Positions 15,765-23,677 are shown, counted from the first letter of the stretch. The stretch: DNA of 25,641 bases from a bacterium (GCA_036524115.1 DATDCY010000159.1:1-25641); one strand, 5' to 3'. Notes: generated by a model not told the origin, from the letters alone. Numbers and translations: made by a program.

Positions 15765-15793
15765 ATTGTACGCCGCGCTGCGCGCGAGGTGTC
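15765..15793 (-). promoter_or_regulatory. Promoter of the fmdB-like gene, predicted leaderless
   Basis: Minus strand: perfect TTGACA (15793-15788), a 17-bp spacer, then TACAAT (15770-15765), and only CATCCC before the ATG. The transcription start should coincide with the start codon. This is the best-matching promoter in the window. Confidence 0.72.
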
Positions 15794-15853
15794 AATCCGC
15801 CGCGCTTTCTGTTTCAATGGCGCCTCCCGGAACGCGGGAAGGGTGGCGGGACC

Positions 15854-16843
15854 ATGACGGATCGGCGGCGGACGCGGGCGCTCGGGCTCATCAGCGGCGG
15901 GCTCGACTCGATGCTCGCGGCGCGCCTGCTGATGGAGCAGGGCGTCGCGGTCACGGGGATCAGCTTCGTGACACCGTTCTTCGGCGCGGAGAAGGCCGAG
16001 GCGGCCGCGCGCATCGTCGGGTTCCCGCTCATCGTCCGCGACATCACGGCGCCGCACCTGGCGATGGCGCGCAACCCGCCCAGCGGCTACGGCGCGCACA
16101 TGAACCCCTGCATCGACTGCCACGCGCTGATGCTGCGCATCGCCGGCGAGGTCATGGACGCCGAGGGCTTCGACCTGCTCTTCACCGGCGAGGTGCTCAA
16201 CGAGCGTCCGATGTCGCAAAGTCTGCGCTCGCTCAATCGCGTCGCGAACCTCTCGGGGCGGCGCGGCTTCGTGCTGCGCCCGCTCTCGGCGCGGCGCCTC
16301 GAGCCCACGGTGCCCGAGACCGACGGCCGCATCGACCGCGCGCGCCTGCTCGACCTGGAGGGACGCTCGCGCAAGCGGCAGTTCGAGCTGGCCGCGCGCT
16401 GGGGGATCACCGGGTACCCGACGCCGGCCGGCGGCTGCCTGCTCACGGACCCGAACTTCTCGCGGCGGCTGCGCGATCTCTTCGAGCACGGGCCCGAGCC
16501 GGACGCGCACGCGCTCGCGCTGCTCAAGATCGGCCGCCAGTTCCGCATCCGCGAGGGCGTCAAGGCGACGGTCGGCAAGAACGACGTGGACAACAAGGCG
16601 CTGCTGGCGCTGCGCGCCCCCGGCGACACCGTCGTGCGCACCAACGGCGTGCCCGGCCCGGTGGCGATCGTCGGCGGCGCCGCGGACGAGGCCGACCTCG
16701 CGCTCGTCGCCTCGATCTGCGCCCGCTACAGCGACGCGCGCGCCGCGGGCGCGGTGCCCATGGTCGTCGAGGGGCCCGACGGGGCGCGCCAGGTGTCCGC
16801 GCAGGCGATTGGCGACGAGGAACTGGTCGCGCGGCGACTCTAG
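15854..16843 (+). CDS. PP-loop ATPase, MnmA-like tRNA thiolation family with NFACT-R-like C-terminus
   Basis: 329 residues. The PP-loop SGGLDS (residues 14-19) activates a substrate carbonyl with ATP. HMNPCIDCHALM provides a C86/C89 pair and PTPAGGCLLTDP another cysteine, C195; such cysteines carry sulfur or a cluster in thiouridylases. The C-terminal portion (IREGVKATVGKNDVDN, then LRAPGDTVVRT) resembles the NFACT-R type RNA-binding module found on a subgroup often annotated as tRNA (5-methylaminomethyl-2-thiouridylate) methyltransferase. It is not canonical MnmA, which is longer at the C-terminus. The likely role is sulfur insertion into tRNA. The start at 15854 follows GGGTGGCGGGACC. The divergent fmdB-like gene shares the 95-bp promoter region. 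Confidence 0.83.
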   Translation: MTDRRRTRALGLISGGLDSMLAARLLMEQGVAVTGISFVTPFFGAEKAEAAARIVGFPLIVRDITAPHLAMARNPPSGYGAHMNPCIDCHALMLRIAGEVMDAEGFDLLFTGEVLNERPMSQSLRSLNRVANLSGRRGFVLRPLSARRLEPTVPETDGRIDRARLLDLEGRSRKRQFELAARWGITGYPTPAGGCLLTDPNFSRRLRDLFEHGPEPDAHALALLKIGRQFRIREGVKATVGKNDVDNKALLALRAPGDTVVRTNGVPGPVAIVGGAADEADLALVASICARYSDARAAGAVPMVVEGPDGARQVSAQAIGDEELVARRL

Positions 16844-16890
16844 GAAGCCCGGCGTAGGTTCTCGCCGCCCGGACGCGCGCAGTGATCGCA

Positions 16891-16922
16891 CGATGGCGGC
16901 CTCCGCGAGAGCGGCGCCATCG
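16891..16922 (+). terminator. Bulged GNRA-capped hairpin between PP-loop gene and fumarase
   Basis: CGATGGCG (16891-16898) pairs with CGCCATCG (16915-16922). After a 4-nt bulge (GCCT), CCGC pairs with GCGG around a GAGA tetraloop (16907-16910). It lies 47 bp after the PP-loop stop and 104 bp before fumarase alpha, with no T-run. It may be a terminator/stabiliser for the upstream gene or part of the fumarase leader. Confidence 0.5.
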
Positions 16923-17026
16923 AGGGGCACGTGGTGTAATCCCTCACGGTCTGTGGTACGGTCTTCCGTGCGAGGCGACGTTTTCCTCACGCGAATCAAC
17001 GGTTTAACCGGGAAGGACGGACGGAC

Positions 17027-17875
17027 GTGAGAGAGATCAGCGCACGGGCGGTCAGCGAGAGCGTCGCGCGGCTCCTCGTCGAGGCCAACACGCTGCTCGG
17101 GGCGGACGTCGTCTCGGCGTTCGAGAAGGGCGCGGCCTGCGAGAGTTCCCCAGCCGGCCGCGACGTGTTCGGCCAGCTGCTCGAGAACGCCGAGCTGGCG
17201 CGCCGCTCCGGCGTGCCGCTCTGCCAGGACACCGGACTGACCGTGGTCTTCCTCGAGCGCGGCCAGGACCTGCACGTCACCGGCGGGGACCTGCGCGAGG
17301 CCGTCCACGCCGGCGTGCGCAAGGGCTGCAAGGACGGCTACCTGCGCGCCTCCGTGGTGTCGCCGCCCGTGATCCGCCGCGTGAACACCGGCGACAACAC
17401 CCCCGCCATCATCCACGAGACGACCGTGCCGGGCGACCGCCTGCGCATCACCGTCGCCCCCAAGGGCGGCGGCAGCGAGAACATGAGCGGCCTGACGATG
17501 CTGCGTCCCGCCGACGGGCGCGAGGGGGTGCGGCGCTTCGTCGTGGAGACCGTCGCGAAGGCGGGCTCGAACCCCTGCCCGCCCGTCGTGGTCGGCGTGG
17601 GGATCGGCGGCACCTTCGAGCTGTGCGCGCTCATCGCCAAGAAGGCGCTGCTGCGGGAGCCGCTCGGCGCGCCGAACCCCGACCCGGACTTCGCGCAGCT
17701 CGAGCGCGACCTGCTGGCCGACATCAACCGCCTCGGCATCGGCCCCGGGGGCCTCGGCGGCAACGTCACCGCGCTCGCCGTGCACGTGGAGACCCACCCC
17801 TGCCACATCGCGAGCCTGCCGGTCGCCGTCAACATCAACTGCCACTCGCACCGCCACCGGGAGGAGCTGCTGTGA
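17027..17875 (+). CDS. Class I (iron-sulfur) fumarate hydratase, alpha subunit
   Basis: 282 residues, corresponding to the N-terminal half of FumA/FumB-type enzymes. It holds the [4Fe-4S] site for reversible hydration of fumarate to malate: C66 in PLCQDTG, C184 in SNPCPPVVVG and C259 in ETHPCHIASLP are the likely ligands, with KGGGSENMSGLTML and GIGPGGLGGNVTALAV as family signatures. The GTG start at 17027 follows GGAAGG and a purine-rich stretch. The beta subunit starts inside the stop codon (GTGA overlap). An L(+)-tartrate dehydratase (TtdAB) has the same architecture, but fumarase is the more common role. The two-subunit, oxygen-sensitive type fits an anaerobe. Confidence 0.93.
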   Translation: MREISARAVSESVARLLVEANTLLGADVVSAFEKGAACESSPAGRDVFGQLLENAELARRSGVPLCQDTGLTVVFLERGQDLHVTGGDLREAVHAGVRKGCKDGYLRASVVSPPVIRRVNTGDNTPAIIHETTVPGDRLRITVAPKGGGSENMSGLTMLRPADGREGVRRFVVETVAKAGSNPCPPVVVGVGIGGTFELCALIAKKALLREPLGAPNPDPDFAQLERDLLADINRLGIGPGGLGGNVTALAVHVETHPCHIASLPVAVNINCHSHRHREELL

Positions 17876-18441
17876 GCACCGACGCCCACGCCGCCATCCG
17901 CCTGACGACGCCGCTGACGCCCCAGGCAGTGGCCTCCCTGCGCGCCGGCGATCAGGTCCTGCTCTCGGGGACGGTCTACACCGCCCGGGACGCCGCCCAC
18001 GCGCGCATGATCGCGCTGCTCGAGAAGGGCCAGCCGCTGCCCTTCCCCATCGAGGGCCAGGTGCTCTACTACGTCGGCCCGACGCCCCCGCGCCCCGGCC
18101 AGCCGATCGGCTCGGCCGGCCCCACGACGAGCGGCCGCATGGACTCCTACACGCCGGCGCTGCTGGCCGCCGGCCTGCGGGGGATGATCGGCAAGGGCAG
18201 CCGTTCCGCGGAGGTCCGCGAGGCGATCGTGCGCCACGGCGCCGTGTACTTCGCGGCCACCGGCGGCGCCGGCGCGCTGCTCGCCCAGCGCATCAAGGCC
18301 GCCGAGGTCGTCGCCTGGGAGGAACTCGGCACCGAGGCCGTCCGCCGCCTCGTTGTCGAGGACTTCCCGCTCGTGGTCATCGACGACGCGCACGGCCACG
18401 ACCTCTACGAGGAGGGCGCGGCCCGCTACCGCGCCGGCTGA
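17872..18441 (+). CDS. Class I fumarate hydratase, beta subunit
   Basis: 189 residues, equivalent to the C-terminal domain of FumA/FumB. Family features are LRAGDQVLLSGTVYTARDAA near the start, GPTTSGRMDSYTPALLAAGL with the substrate-binding Ser/Thr-Ser-Gly-Arg-Met block, IGKGSRSAEV, and the C-terminal WEELGTEAVRRLVVEDFPLV. It forms the active enzyme with the alpha subunit. The GTG start at 17872 overlaps the alpha stop (GTGA) and is preceded by GGGAGGAG, so the two are translationally coupled. Its TGA stop lies within a CTGAC sequence that is duplicated on the far side of a 120-bp inserted element, meaning glgB was once only 4 bp downstream. Confidence 0.93.
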   Translation: MSTDAHAAIRLTTPLTPQAVASLRAGDQVLLSGTVYTARDAAHARMIALLEKGQPLPFPIEGQVLYYVGPTPPRPGQPIGSAGPTTSGRMDSYTPALLAAGLRGMIGKGSRSAEVREAIVRHGAVYFAATGGAGALLAQRIKAAEVVAWEELGTEAVRRLVVEDFPLVVIDDAHGHDLYEEGAARYRAG

Positions 18442-18442
18442 C

Positions 18443-18562
18443 CCCAAATCCGCGCGTAACGCGCGGATCGATGGAGGCAGACATGTCACCTAGTCTGATT
18501 CGATTCACAGTGATTGAAATGCCTGCTGCTCTGCTGGATCCGCGCGTACGCGCGGATCTGGG
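18443..18562. mobile_element. 120-bp MITE/BIME-like element with palindromic inverted ends and CTGAC target duplication
   Basis: The left end reads CCCAAATCCGCGCGT and continues to a mirrored ACGCGCGGATC. The right end, read on the minus strand, is CCCAGATCCGCGCGT then ACGCGCGGATC without the extra central A. The ends are thus 26-27-bp inverted repeats, and each is itself a hairpin-forming palindrome (18448-18468 and 18538-18557). CTGAC directly flanks both sides (18438-18442 and 18563-18567), the mark of insertion with a 5-bp duplication. The inside is less GC-rich than its neighbours. There is no transposase, so it would need to be moved in trans, for example by an IS or a REP-associated transposase. 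No second copy was found in the window. Confidence 0.72.
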
Positions 18563-18566
18563 CTGA
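18483..18566 (+). CDS. Small ORF inside the inserted element, stop 4 nt before glgB
   Basis: 27 codons ([20 protein letters not shown], then RVRADLG). GGAGG at 18473-18477 is 5 nt before the ATG, a better ribosome binding site than most genes here have. Codons such as AGT, ATT, CGA, ACA and GAA differ from the GC-rich neighbours. The last codons read through the right-hand palindrome (DPRVRAD), and the TGA belongs to the duplicated CTGAC. glgB starts 4 nt later with no Shine-Dalgarno, so ribosomes ending here could restart on glgB. It may be a leader ORF without a functional peptide; expression is unproven. Confidence 0.4.
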   Translation: MSPSLIRFTVIEMPAALLDPRVRADLG

Positions 18567-18570
18567 CGCC

Positions 18571-20793
18571 ATGGGCGCGCGCGCCGCGGCCGACCCGCTC
18601 TGCCCCGCCGACCGCGATCTGCGTCGGCTGCTCGCGGGCCGCCATCACGACCCGCACCGCATCCTCGGCGTCCACCGCGCGCCGGGGACGCCGGGCGACT
18701 GGATCGTCCGCTGCTTCCACCCCGGCGCCGCGACCGCGGAGGTCCTCGTCGAGGGCCGCCCGCCGCTGGCCATGGCCCGCGTCCACGAGGCGGGCCTCTT
18801 CGCCGCGCGCCTCGCCGGCGGGGAGACGCCGCCCGTCTACCGCCTGCGCCTGGGCTTCCCCGACGGCGGCTCGCTCGAGCGCGACGACCCCTACCGCTTC
18901 CTGCCGACGGTCGGGGAGCTGGATCTGCACCTGATCGGCGAGGGCTCGCACCGGCGGCTCTGGGAGGTGCTCGGCGCGCACCCGCGCGTCCTCGACGGCG
19001 TCGCGGGCGTGGCCTTCGCGGTCTGGGCGCCGAACGCGCGCCGCGTCAGCGTCGTCGGCGAGTTCAACGCCTGGGACGGGCGCGTCCACGCGATGCGCGT
19101 GCTCGGCGGCTCCGGCGTCTGGGAGCTGTTCATCCCCGGCATCGGCGAGTGGGCGCTGTATCGCTACGAGATCGCGGCCGCCGACGGCGCGCTGCGCCTC
19201 AAGACCGATCCGCTCGCGTTCGCCGCGGAGCTGCGGCCCAAGACCGCCGGCCTCGTCTTCGAGCACGGCCGCTATCCCTGGGCCGACGCCGCCTGGATGG
19301 CGGAGCGCGCGCAGCGCCAGCCGCGCTCGGGACCGCTGGCGATCTACGAAGTCCACCTCGGCTCCTGGATGCGCAGCGGCGGGGAAGCGGGCGAGTGGCT
19401 GACGTATCGCGAGATCGCCCCGCGCCTCGCCGAGCACGTGCGCCGGCTCGGGTTCACGCACGTGGAGCTGCTCCCCGTCGCCGAGCACCCCTTCGACGCC
19501 TCGTGGGGCTACCAGGTGACGGGCTTTTACGCGCCGACGAGCCGCTTCGGGACGCCGGATGACTTCAAGTTCCTGGTCGACACCCTGCACCAGGCGGGGA
19601 TCGGCGTGATCCTCGACTGGGTACCCGGACACTTCCCGCGCGACGACCACAGCCTGCGCCGCTTCGACGGCACCGCGCTCTACGAGCACGAGGACCCGCG
19701 GCTCGGCGAGCACCCCGACTGGGGGACGCTGATCTTCAACTTCGGCCGCAACGAGGTCGCCAACTTCCTGCTCGCCAACGCCCTCTTCTGGCTGGAGGTC
19801 TTCCACGTCGACGCGCTGCGCGTGGACGCCGTGGCCTCGATGCTGTACCTCGACTACAGCCGGCGCGAGGGCGAGTGGATCCCCAACCGCTACGGCGGCC
19901 GCGAGAACCTCGACGCGGTGGCCTTCCTGCGCCGCCTCAACGAGCTGGTGTACGCGCTGCACGACGGGTGCTTCACGGTCGCCGAGGAGTCCACGGCCTG
20001 GCCGGCGGTCTCGCTGCCGACGTGGCTCGGCGGGCTGGGCTTCGGCTTCAAGTGGAACATGGGCTGGATGCACGACACGCTGCACTACTTTCACCGCGAC
20101 CCGGTGCACCGCGCCCACCACCACAACGAGCTGACCTTCTCGATGCTCTACGCCTACACCGAGAACTTCGTGCTGCCGCTCTCGCACGACGAGGTCGTGC
20201 ACGGCAAGGGCTCGCTGCTCGGCAAGATGCCCGGCGACCGCTGGCGGCAGTTCGCGAACCTGCGCCTGCTCATGGCGTACCACTGGACGCACCCGGGCAA
20301 GAAGCTGCTCTTCATGGGCTCGGAGCTGGCGCCGGACCGCGAGTGGGACCACGACCGCGGCCTGGAGTGGCACCTGGCGCAGGACCCGCCGCGCGCCGGC
20401 GTCCTGCGGCTCATCGAGGACCTCGGCCGCCTCTACCGCGGCACCGCGGCGCTCTGGGAGCTGGACCACGACCCCGAGGGCTTCGCCTGGATCGACTGCC
20501 AGGACGCCGCGCAGAGCGTCGTCTCGTTCGTGCGCCGCGACCGCTCCGGCGGGCACGTCGTCGTCGCGCTGAACCTCACGCCGGTGCCGCGCCGCGCCTA
20601 CCGCGTCGGGCTGCCGTGCGCCGGCCCCTACCGCGAGGCGCTCAACACGGACGCGGCGCTCTATGGCGGGGGCAACCTCGGCAACGGCGGCACCGTGGTG
20701 CCCGAGCCGGTGGCGATGCACGGGTTCGCGCAGTCCGCGGCGCTCACGCTGCCGCCGCTGGCAGCCGTCGTCCTCCAGCCGCTCGCGGGGTAG
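18571..20793 (+). CDS. glgB: 1,4-alpha-glucan branching enzyme
   Basis: 740 residues, the usual GlgB length. Residues ~20-120 are the N-terminal beta-sandwich, ~130-235 the CBM48 module ([20 protein letters not shown]), then the GH13 barrel. Catalytic residues match E. coli spacing exactly: nucleophile D419 (DALRVDAV), acid/base E472 (FTVAEEST) and D540 (LSHDEVVHG), in line with D405, E458 and D526. The enzyme creates alpha-1,6 branches in glycogen. I take the ATG at 18571, where GlgB homology begins; a TTG at 18514 would extend the protein through the inserted element. No Shine-Dalgarno is seen, so coupling to the small ORF upstream (before the insertion, to fumarase beta) is likely. malQ follows after 5 bp. 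No glgA, glgC or glgP is in the window. Confidence 0.96.
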   Translation: MGARAAADPLCPADRDLRRLLAGRHHDPHRILGVHRAPGTPGDWIVRCFHPGAATAEVLVEGRPPLAMARVHEAGLFAARLAGGETPPVYRLRLGFPDGGSLERDDPYRFLPTVGELDLHLIGEGSHRRLWEVLGAHPRVLDGVAGVAFAVWAPNARRVSVVGEFNAWDGRVHAMRVLGGSGVWELFIPGIGEWALYRYEIAAADGALRLKTDPLAFAAELRPKTAGLVFEHGRYPWADAAWMAERAQRQPRSGPLAIYEVHLGSWMRSGGEAGEWLTYREIAPRLAEHVRRLGFTHVELLPVAEHPFDASWGYQVTGFYAPTSRFGTPDDFKFLVDTLHQAGIGVILDWVPGHFPRDDHSLRRFDGTALYEHEDPRLGEHPDWGTLIFNFGRNEVANFLLANALFWLEVFHVDALRVDAVASMLYLDYSRREGEWIPNRYGGRENLDAVAFLRRLNELVYALHDGCFTVAEESTAWPAVSLPTWLGGLGFGFKWNMGWMHDTLHYFHRDPVHRAHHHNELTFSMLYAYTENFVLPLSHDEVVHGKGSLLGKMPGDRWRQFANLRLLMAYHWTHPGKKLLFMGSELAPDREWDHDRGLEWHLAQDPPRAGVLRLIEDLGRLYRGTAALWELDHDPEGFAWIDCQDAAQSVVSFVRRDRSGGHVVVALNLTPVPRRAYRVGLPCAGPYREALNTDAALYGGGNLGNGGTVVPEPVAMHGFAQSAALTLPPLAAVVLQPLAG

Positions 20794-20798
20794 GAGAA

Positions 20799-23036
20799 AT
20801 GGGGACCTCCCCCCTCGAGAGGCTCGCGGCCGCCGCGGGCATCGAGGCGTCGTGGCGCGACAACTGGGGCGGGATCCACCTTGCCGAGGAACGGACCGTT
20901 GCGGGCATCCTCGCCGCGATGGGGCTCTGCGCGGAGCCGCCGTCGGCCGCGCGCCGGACCCTGGCGCAGACGGCCGAGGCCGCGTGGTGCGAGCCCCTCC
21001 CGCCGGTGCTGGTCGTCAGCGCCGCGTCGCCCCCCGAGCGCTTCCCGGCGGCGCTGCCGCGCGGGACGGGTGCCCCGGGCGAGGGCGGCCGGAGCGTGCC
21101 GGCCTTCACCGTCGAGCTGATCGAGGAAGGCGGCGCGCGCCGCGGCGCCACCTTCGGCGGGGGCGAGATATCGCGCGCCGGGACGCGCCGGTACCGCAGC
21201 GGCGTCTGGGACCGCTTCGACGTCCCCCTTCCCGGGCCCTTCCCGCTGGGCTACCACACGCTGCGCGTCACGGCCCGGCGCGACGGGCGCGAGGTGCTCG
21301 GCGGCGAGATCCCCCTCATCGCCTGCCCGGACCGCTGCTGGACGCCTCCGGGACACGAGGACGGCGCGTGCGCCGGCGGGCTCGGCGTCGCACTCTACGG
21401 GCTGCGCTCGGCGCGCAACGCCGGCGTCGGCGACCTGGCGGACCTGCGGCAGCTCACGCGCTGGGCGGTGCGCGAGCTGGGCGTCTCGTTCATCGGCATC
21501 AACCCGCTGCACGCCACGCGCAACCGCTACCCGTACAACCACAGCCCGTACCTGCCCCTGTCCAGCCTCTTCCGCAACCACATCTACCTGGCGCTCGAGG
21601 ACATCCCCGAGCTGGCGGCGAGCGCCCCGGCGCGCCGCCTCCTCGCCCACGGCGGCGGCCTGCTCGCGCGGCTGCGGGCGGCGGAGCACGTCCCGTACGA
21701 CGCGGCGGACCGCTTCAAGCTGCGCGCGCTGCGCGCGCTCTTCGATCAGTTCCTCGCCGACGCCTGGCACCGCCCGGGCGCCAGCGAGCGGCGCCGGGCG
21801 TTCGAGGACTTCCTGGCCGCCGAGGGGCCGGCGCTGGAGCGCTTCGCGCTCTTCCGCGCGATCGAAGCGCACTTCGGCTCCGGCGGCGCAGCCCCCTGGT
21901 CCTGGCGGCTCTGGCCGGAGGAGTACCGCAGCCCGGACGCCGCCGGCGCGCGCGCGTTCCTGGCCGAGCGCCGGGAGGAGGTCCTCTTCTGGCAGTACCT
22001 GCAGTGGCAGCTCGACGAGCAGCTCGCTGGCCTCGACCGCGACGCGCGCGCCGCGGGGCTCGCGCTCGGGTACTACCACGACCTGGCGATGGCGGTCGAC
22101 GAGCACGGCGCGGACGCCTGGGCGCAGCAGCAGCTGTTCGCGCGCGGGGCCCGCGTGGGGGCGCCGCCGGACGACTTCAACACGGCCGGGCAGGACTGGG
22201 GCTTCCCGCCGCCGGATCCCGGGCGCGACCGCGCGGCAGGATACCGCTCCTTCCGCGAGCAGGTGCGCCGCGCCTGCCGCCACGCCGGCCTGCTGCGGAT
22301 CGATCACGTGATGCGCCTGGCGCGCCTCTACTGGATCCCGGCGGGCCTGCCGGCGTCGGCGGGGACGTACGTGCGCTACCGTGCGGACGAGCTCTTCGGG
22401 ATCGTCGCCCTCGAGAGCGTGCGCAACCGCACCGTCGTCATCGGCGAGGATCTCGGGATCGTGCCCGACGGCTTCCGCGAGCGGATGGCCGCGGCCGGGC
22501 TGTGCTCCTGCCGGCTGCTCTGGTTCGAGCGCGCCGCCGACGGCGCCTACCGCCGGCCCCCGGAGTACCCGCGGGACGCGATGGTCTCGATCACGACGCA
22601 CGACCTGGCGACGCTCGCGGGCTTCTGGTCGGGGCACGACCTGGAGACGCGGCGCGAGATCGGCCACTTCCCCACCGCCGACGCCTACGCGGCGGCGCTC
22701 GCGGCGCGGCGCGACGAGCGCCGCAGGCTCTCCGCGCTGCTCGCGGAACTCGGGCTGCTGGGGGCGCCCCGCGGCGGGGAGCCCGCGCCGCTCGATGGCG
22801 AGATGCACAACGCGGTCGTGGCGCTGCTGTGCGCGACGCCCAGCCGCTACCTGGTCCTGGCACAGGAGGACCTCTTCAAGGTGCCGGATCAGCAGAACGT
22901 GCCGGGGACGGTTGCCGAGCGGCCGAACTGGGTCTGGCGGATGCCGTGGACGCTCGAGGAGCTGGAGACTGCGCAGCCGGTGCGGGACTTCGCGCGGATG
23001 TTCCGGGAGAACCTGCGGCGCTCGGGAAGGGCCTAG
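20799..23036 (+). CDS. malQ: 4-alpha-glucanotransferase (amylomaltase, GH77)
   Basis: 745 residues, the long MalQ form with a ~190-residue N-terminal extension (shorter plant/Thermus-type enzymes lack it). The GH77 barrel starts near GLGVALYGLRSARNAGVGDL. D502 in LRIDHVMRL is the nucleophile, E550 in VIGEDLG the acid/base, and D602 in TTHDLATLAGFW the third carboxylate. The conserved ENVPGT-type loop appears as QQNVPGTV. It transfers maltodextrin segments between glucans and, next to glgB, should take part in glycogen turnover. The ATG at 20799 uses a ribosome binding site (AGGAG) that overlaps the glgB stop codon, so the two are coupled. The gene converges with a small coiled-coil gene 10 bp downstream. 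Confidence 0.95.
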   Translation: MGTSPLERLAAAAGIEASWRDNWGGIHLAEERTVAGILAAMGLCAEPPSAARRTLAQTAEAAWCEPLPPVLVVSAASPPERFPAALPRGTGAPGEGGRSVPAFTVELIEEGGARRGATFGGGEISRAGTRRYRSGVWDRFDVPLPGPFPLGYHTLRVTARRDGREVLGGEIPLIACPDRCWTPPGHEDGACAGGLGVALYGLRSARNAGVGDLADLRQLTRWAVRELGVSFIGINPLHATRNRYPYNHSPYLPLSSLFRNHIYLALEDIPELAASAPARRLLAHGGGLLARLRAAEHVPYDAADRFKLRALRALFDQFLADAWHRPGASERRRAFEDFLAAEGPALERFALFRAIEAHFGSGGAAPWSWRLWPEEYRSPDAAGARAFLAERREEVLFWQYLQWQLDEQLAGLDRDARAAGLALGYYHDLAMAVDEHGADAWAQQQLFARGARVGAPPDDFNTAGQDWGFPPPDPGRDRAAGYRSFREQVRRACRHAGLLRIDHVMRLARLYWIPAGLPASAGTYVRYRADELFGIVALESVRNRTVVIGEDLGIVPDGFRERMAAAGLCSCRLLWFERAADGAYRRPPEYPRDAMVSITTHDLATLAGFWSGHDLETRREIGHFPTADAYAAALAARRDERRRLSALLAELGLLGAPRGGEPAPLDGEMHNAVVALLCATPSRYLVLAQEDLFKVPDQQNVPGTVAERPNWVWRMPWTLEELETAQPVRDFARMFRENLRRSGRA

Positions 23037-23046
23037 CGCCCCGGCT

Positions 23047-23460
23047 CTAGGGCTGGAGGTCCGAGGTCTCCTTCTTCTTGCGGGCGGCGCCCTTGGCGCC
23101 CACCGCCTCGCGCACGGCCGCCGCGGCGCGCCCCGCCTCCTCCTTGACCATGCGGGCCGCCCTCCCCGCCTCCTGGGCCGCCTTGGCGCGCTGGCGCTCG
23201 ATGTCCTGGCGGATGACCTCCATGCGGGCCTGCAGCCGCCGGACCTCCTCGTACGCGCTCGCCACGTCCGGGTCGCCGTGCACGTCCGACCGTCCCTCGG
23301 TGTGCAGCCGCCAGGCGCGCTCGCCGACGCGGCGGAGCGCGAGGCCCAGCTTGCGATCGAGGTTCGCCACCTCGATCTTGTAGCGCGTGATCTTCGATCC
23401 CGACTCGGCGACGTCCCCGATGCTCCCGAGGAGTTCCTTGGTCCTTGCCAGCACATCCAT
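23047..23460 (-). CDS. Hypothetical coiled-coil protein
   Basis: 137 residues, not assigned to a known family. Residues ~20-55 (SKITRYKIEVANLDRKLGLA) and ~65-115 form charged amphipathic helices likely to be coiled coil. The tail (RAAAAVREAVGAKGAARKKK) is Ala/Lys-rich, reminiscent of YtxH-like or phasin/apolipoprotein-like helices. No signal peptide or membrane segment. I take the ATG at 23460 because GGGAGG lies ~9 nt upstream and homology-like sequence starts there; an in-frame upstream ATG at 23493 falls between promoter and ribosome binding site. It has its own TTGACA promoter. Confidence 0.75.
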   Translation of the reverse strand: MDVLARTKELLGSIGDVAESGSKITRYKIEVANLDRKLGLALRRVGERAWRLHTEGRSDVHGDPDVASAYEEVRRLQARMEVIRQDIERQRAKAAQEAGRAARMVKEEAGRAAAAVREAVGAKGAARKKKETSDLQP

Positions 23461-23502
23461 GCGTTCCACCCTCCCTGGAGTGCGCCGCAGCACTATGGGT
23501 GC

Positions 23503-23530
23503 AGTGTAGACCTCCCGCCGCGCCTGTCAA
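23503..23530 (-). promoter_or_regulatory. sigma70-type promoter of the coiled-coil gene
   Basis: Minus strand: TTGACA (23530-23525), a 16-bp spacer and TACACT (23508-23503). Transcription would start near 23496, giving a ~36-nt leader that contains the GGGAGG ribosome binding site. Confidence 0.62.
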
Positions 23531-23568
23531 CTTCTCCGCCGCGGCCCCGCCCCGGGCGTCGACGACAC

Positions 23569-23598
23569 CCCGTCACGCGATGGGGTGACGGGCGTCAC
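23569..23598. promoter_or_regulatory. Overlapping alternative hairpins (CGTCACG/GTGACG/CGTCACG)
   Basis: CCCGTCAC (23569-23576) pairs with GTGACGGG (23585-23592), while the same GTGACG (23585-23590) can instead pair with CGTCAC at 23593-23598. The two pairings exclude each other. The site is 39 bp upstream of the coiled-coil gene's -35 and 80-109 bp beyond the DUF2062 stop. It may be an operator or terminator. The rest of 23531-23677 holds no supported gene, only a small GCACG/CGTGC hairpin at 23613-23629. Confidence 0.35.
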
Positions 23599-23677
23599 GT
23601 CGAACCGGGGGGGCACGGCGCTATCGTGCGCTGGACCCGTCAATGGGGGCGGGCACCGGGAAGGCGGTCGCGGCCGC

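Noticed and set aside
18448-18557. The two ATCCGCGCGT palindromes as a CRISPR array or as simple terminators
   Set aside because: Only two copies, in inverted orientation, with no spacer series and no T-runs. Terminal inverted repeats plus a CTGAC duplication explain them better.
18571-23050. Long plus- and minus-strand ORFs overlapping glgB and malQ in other frames
   Set aside because: Low-complexity Arg/Pro/Ala translations with no recognisable domain; glgB and malQ have every catalytic residue in their own frames.
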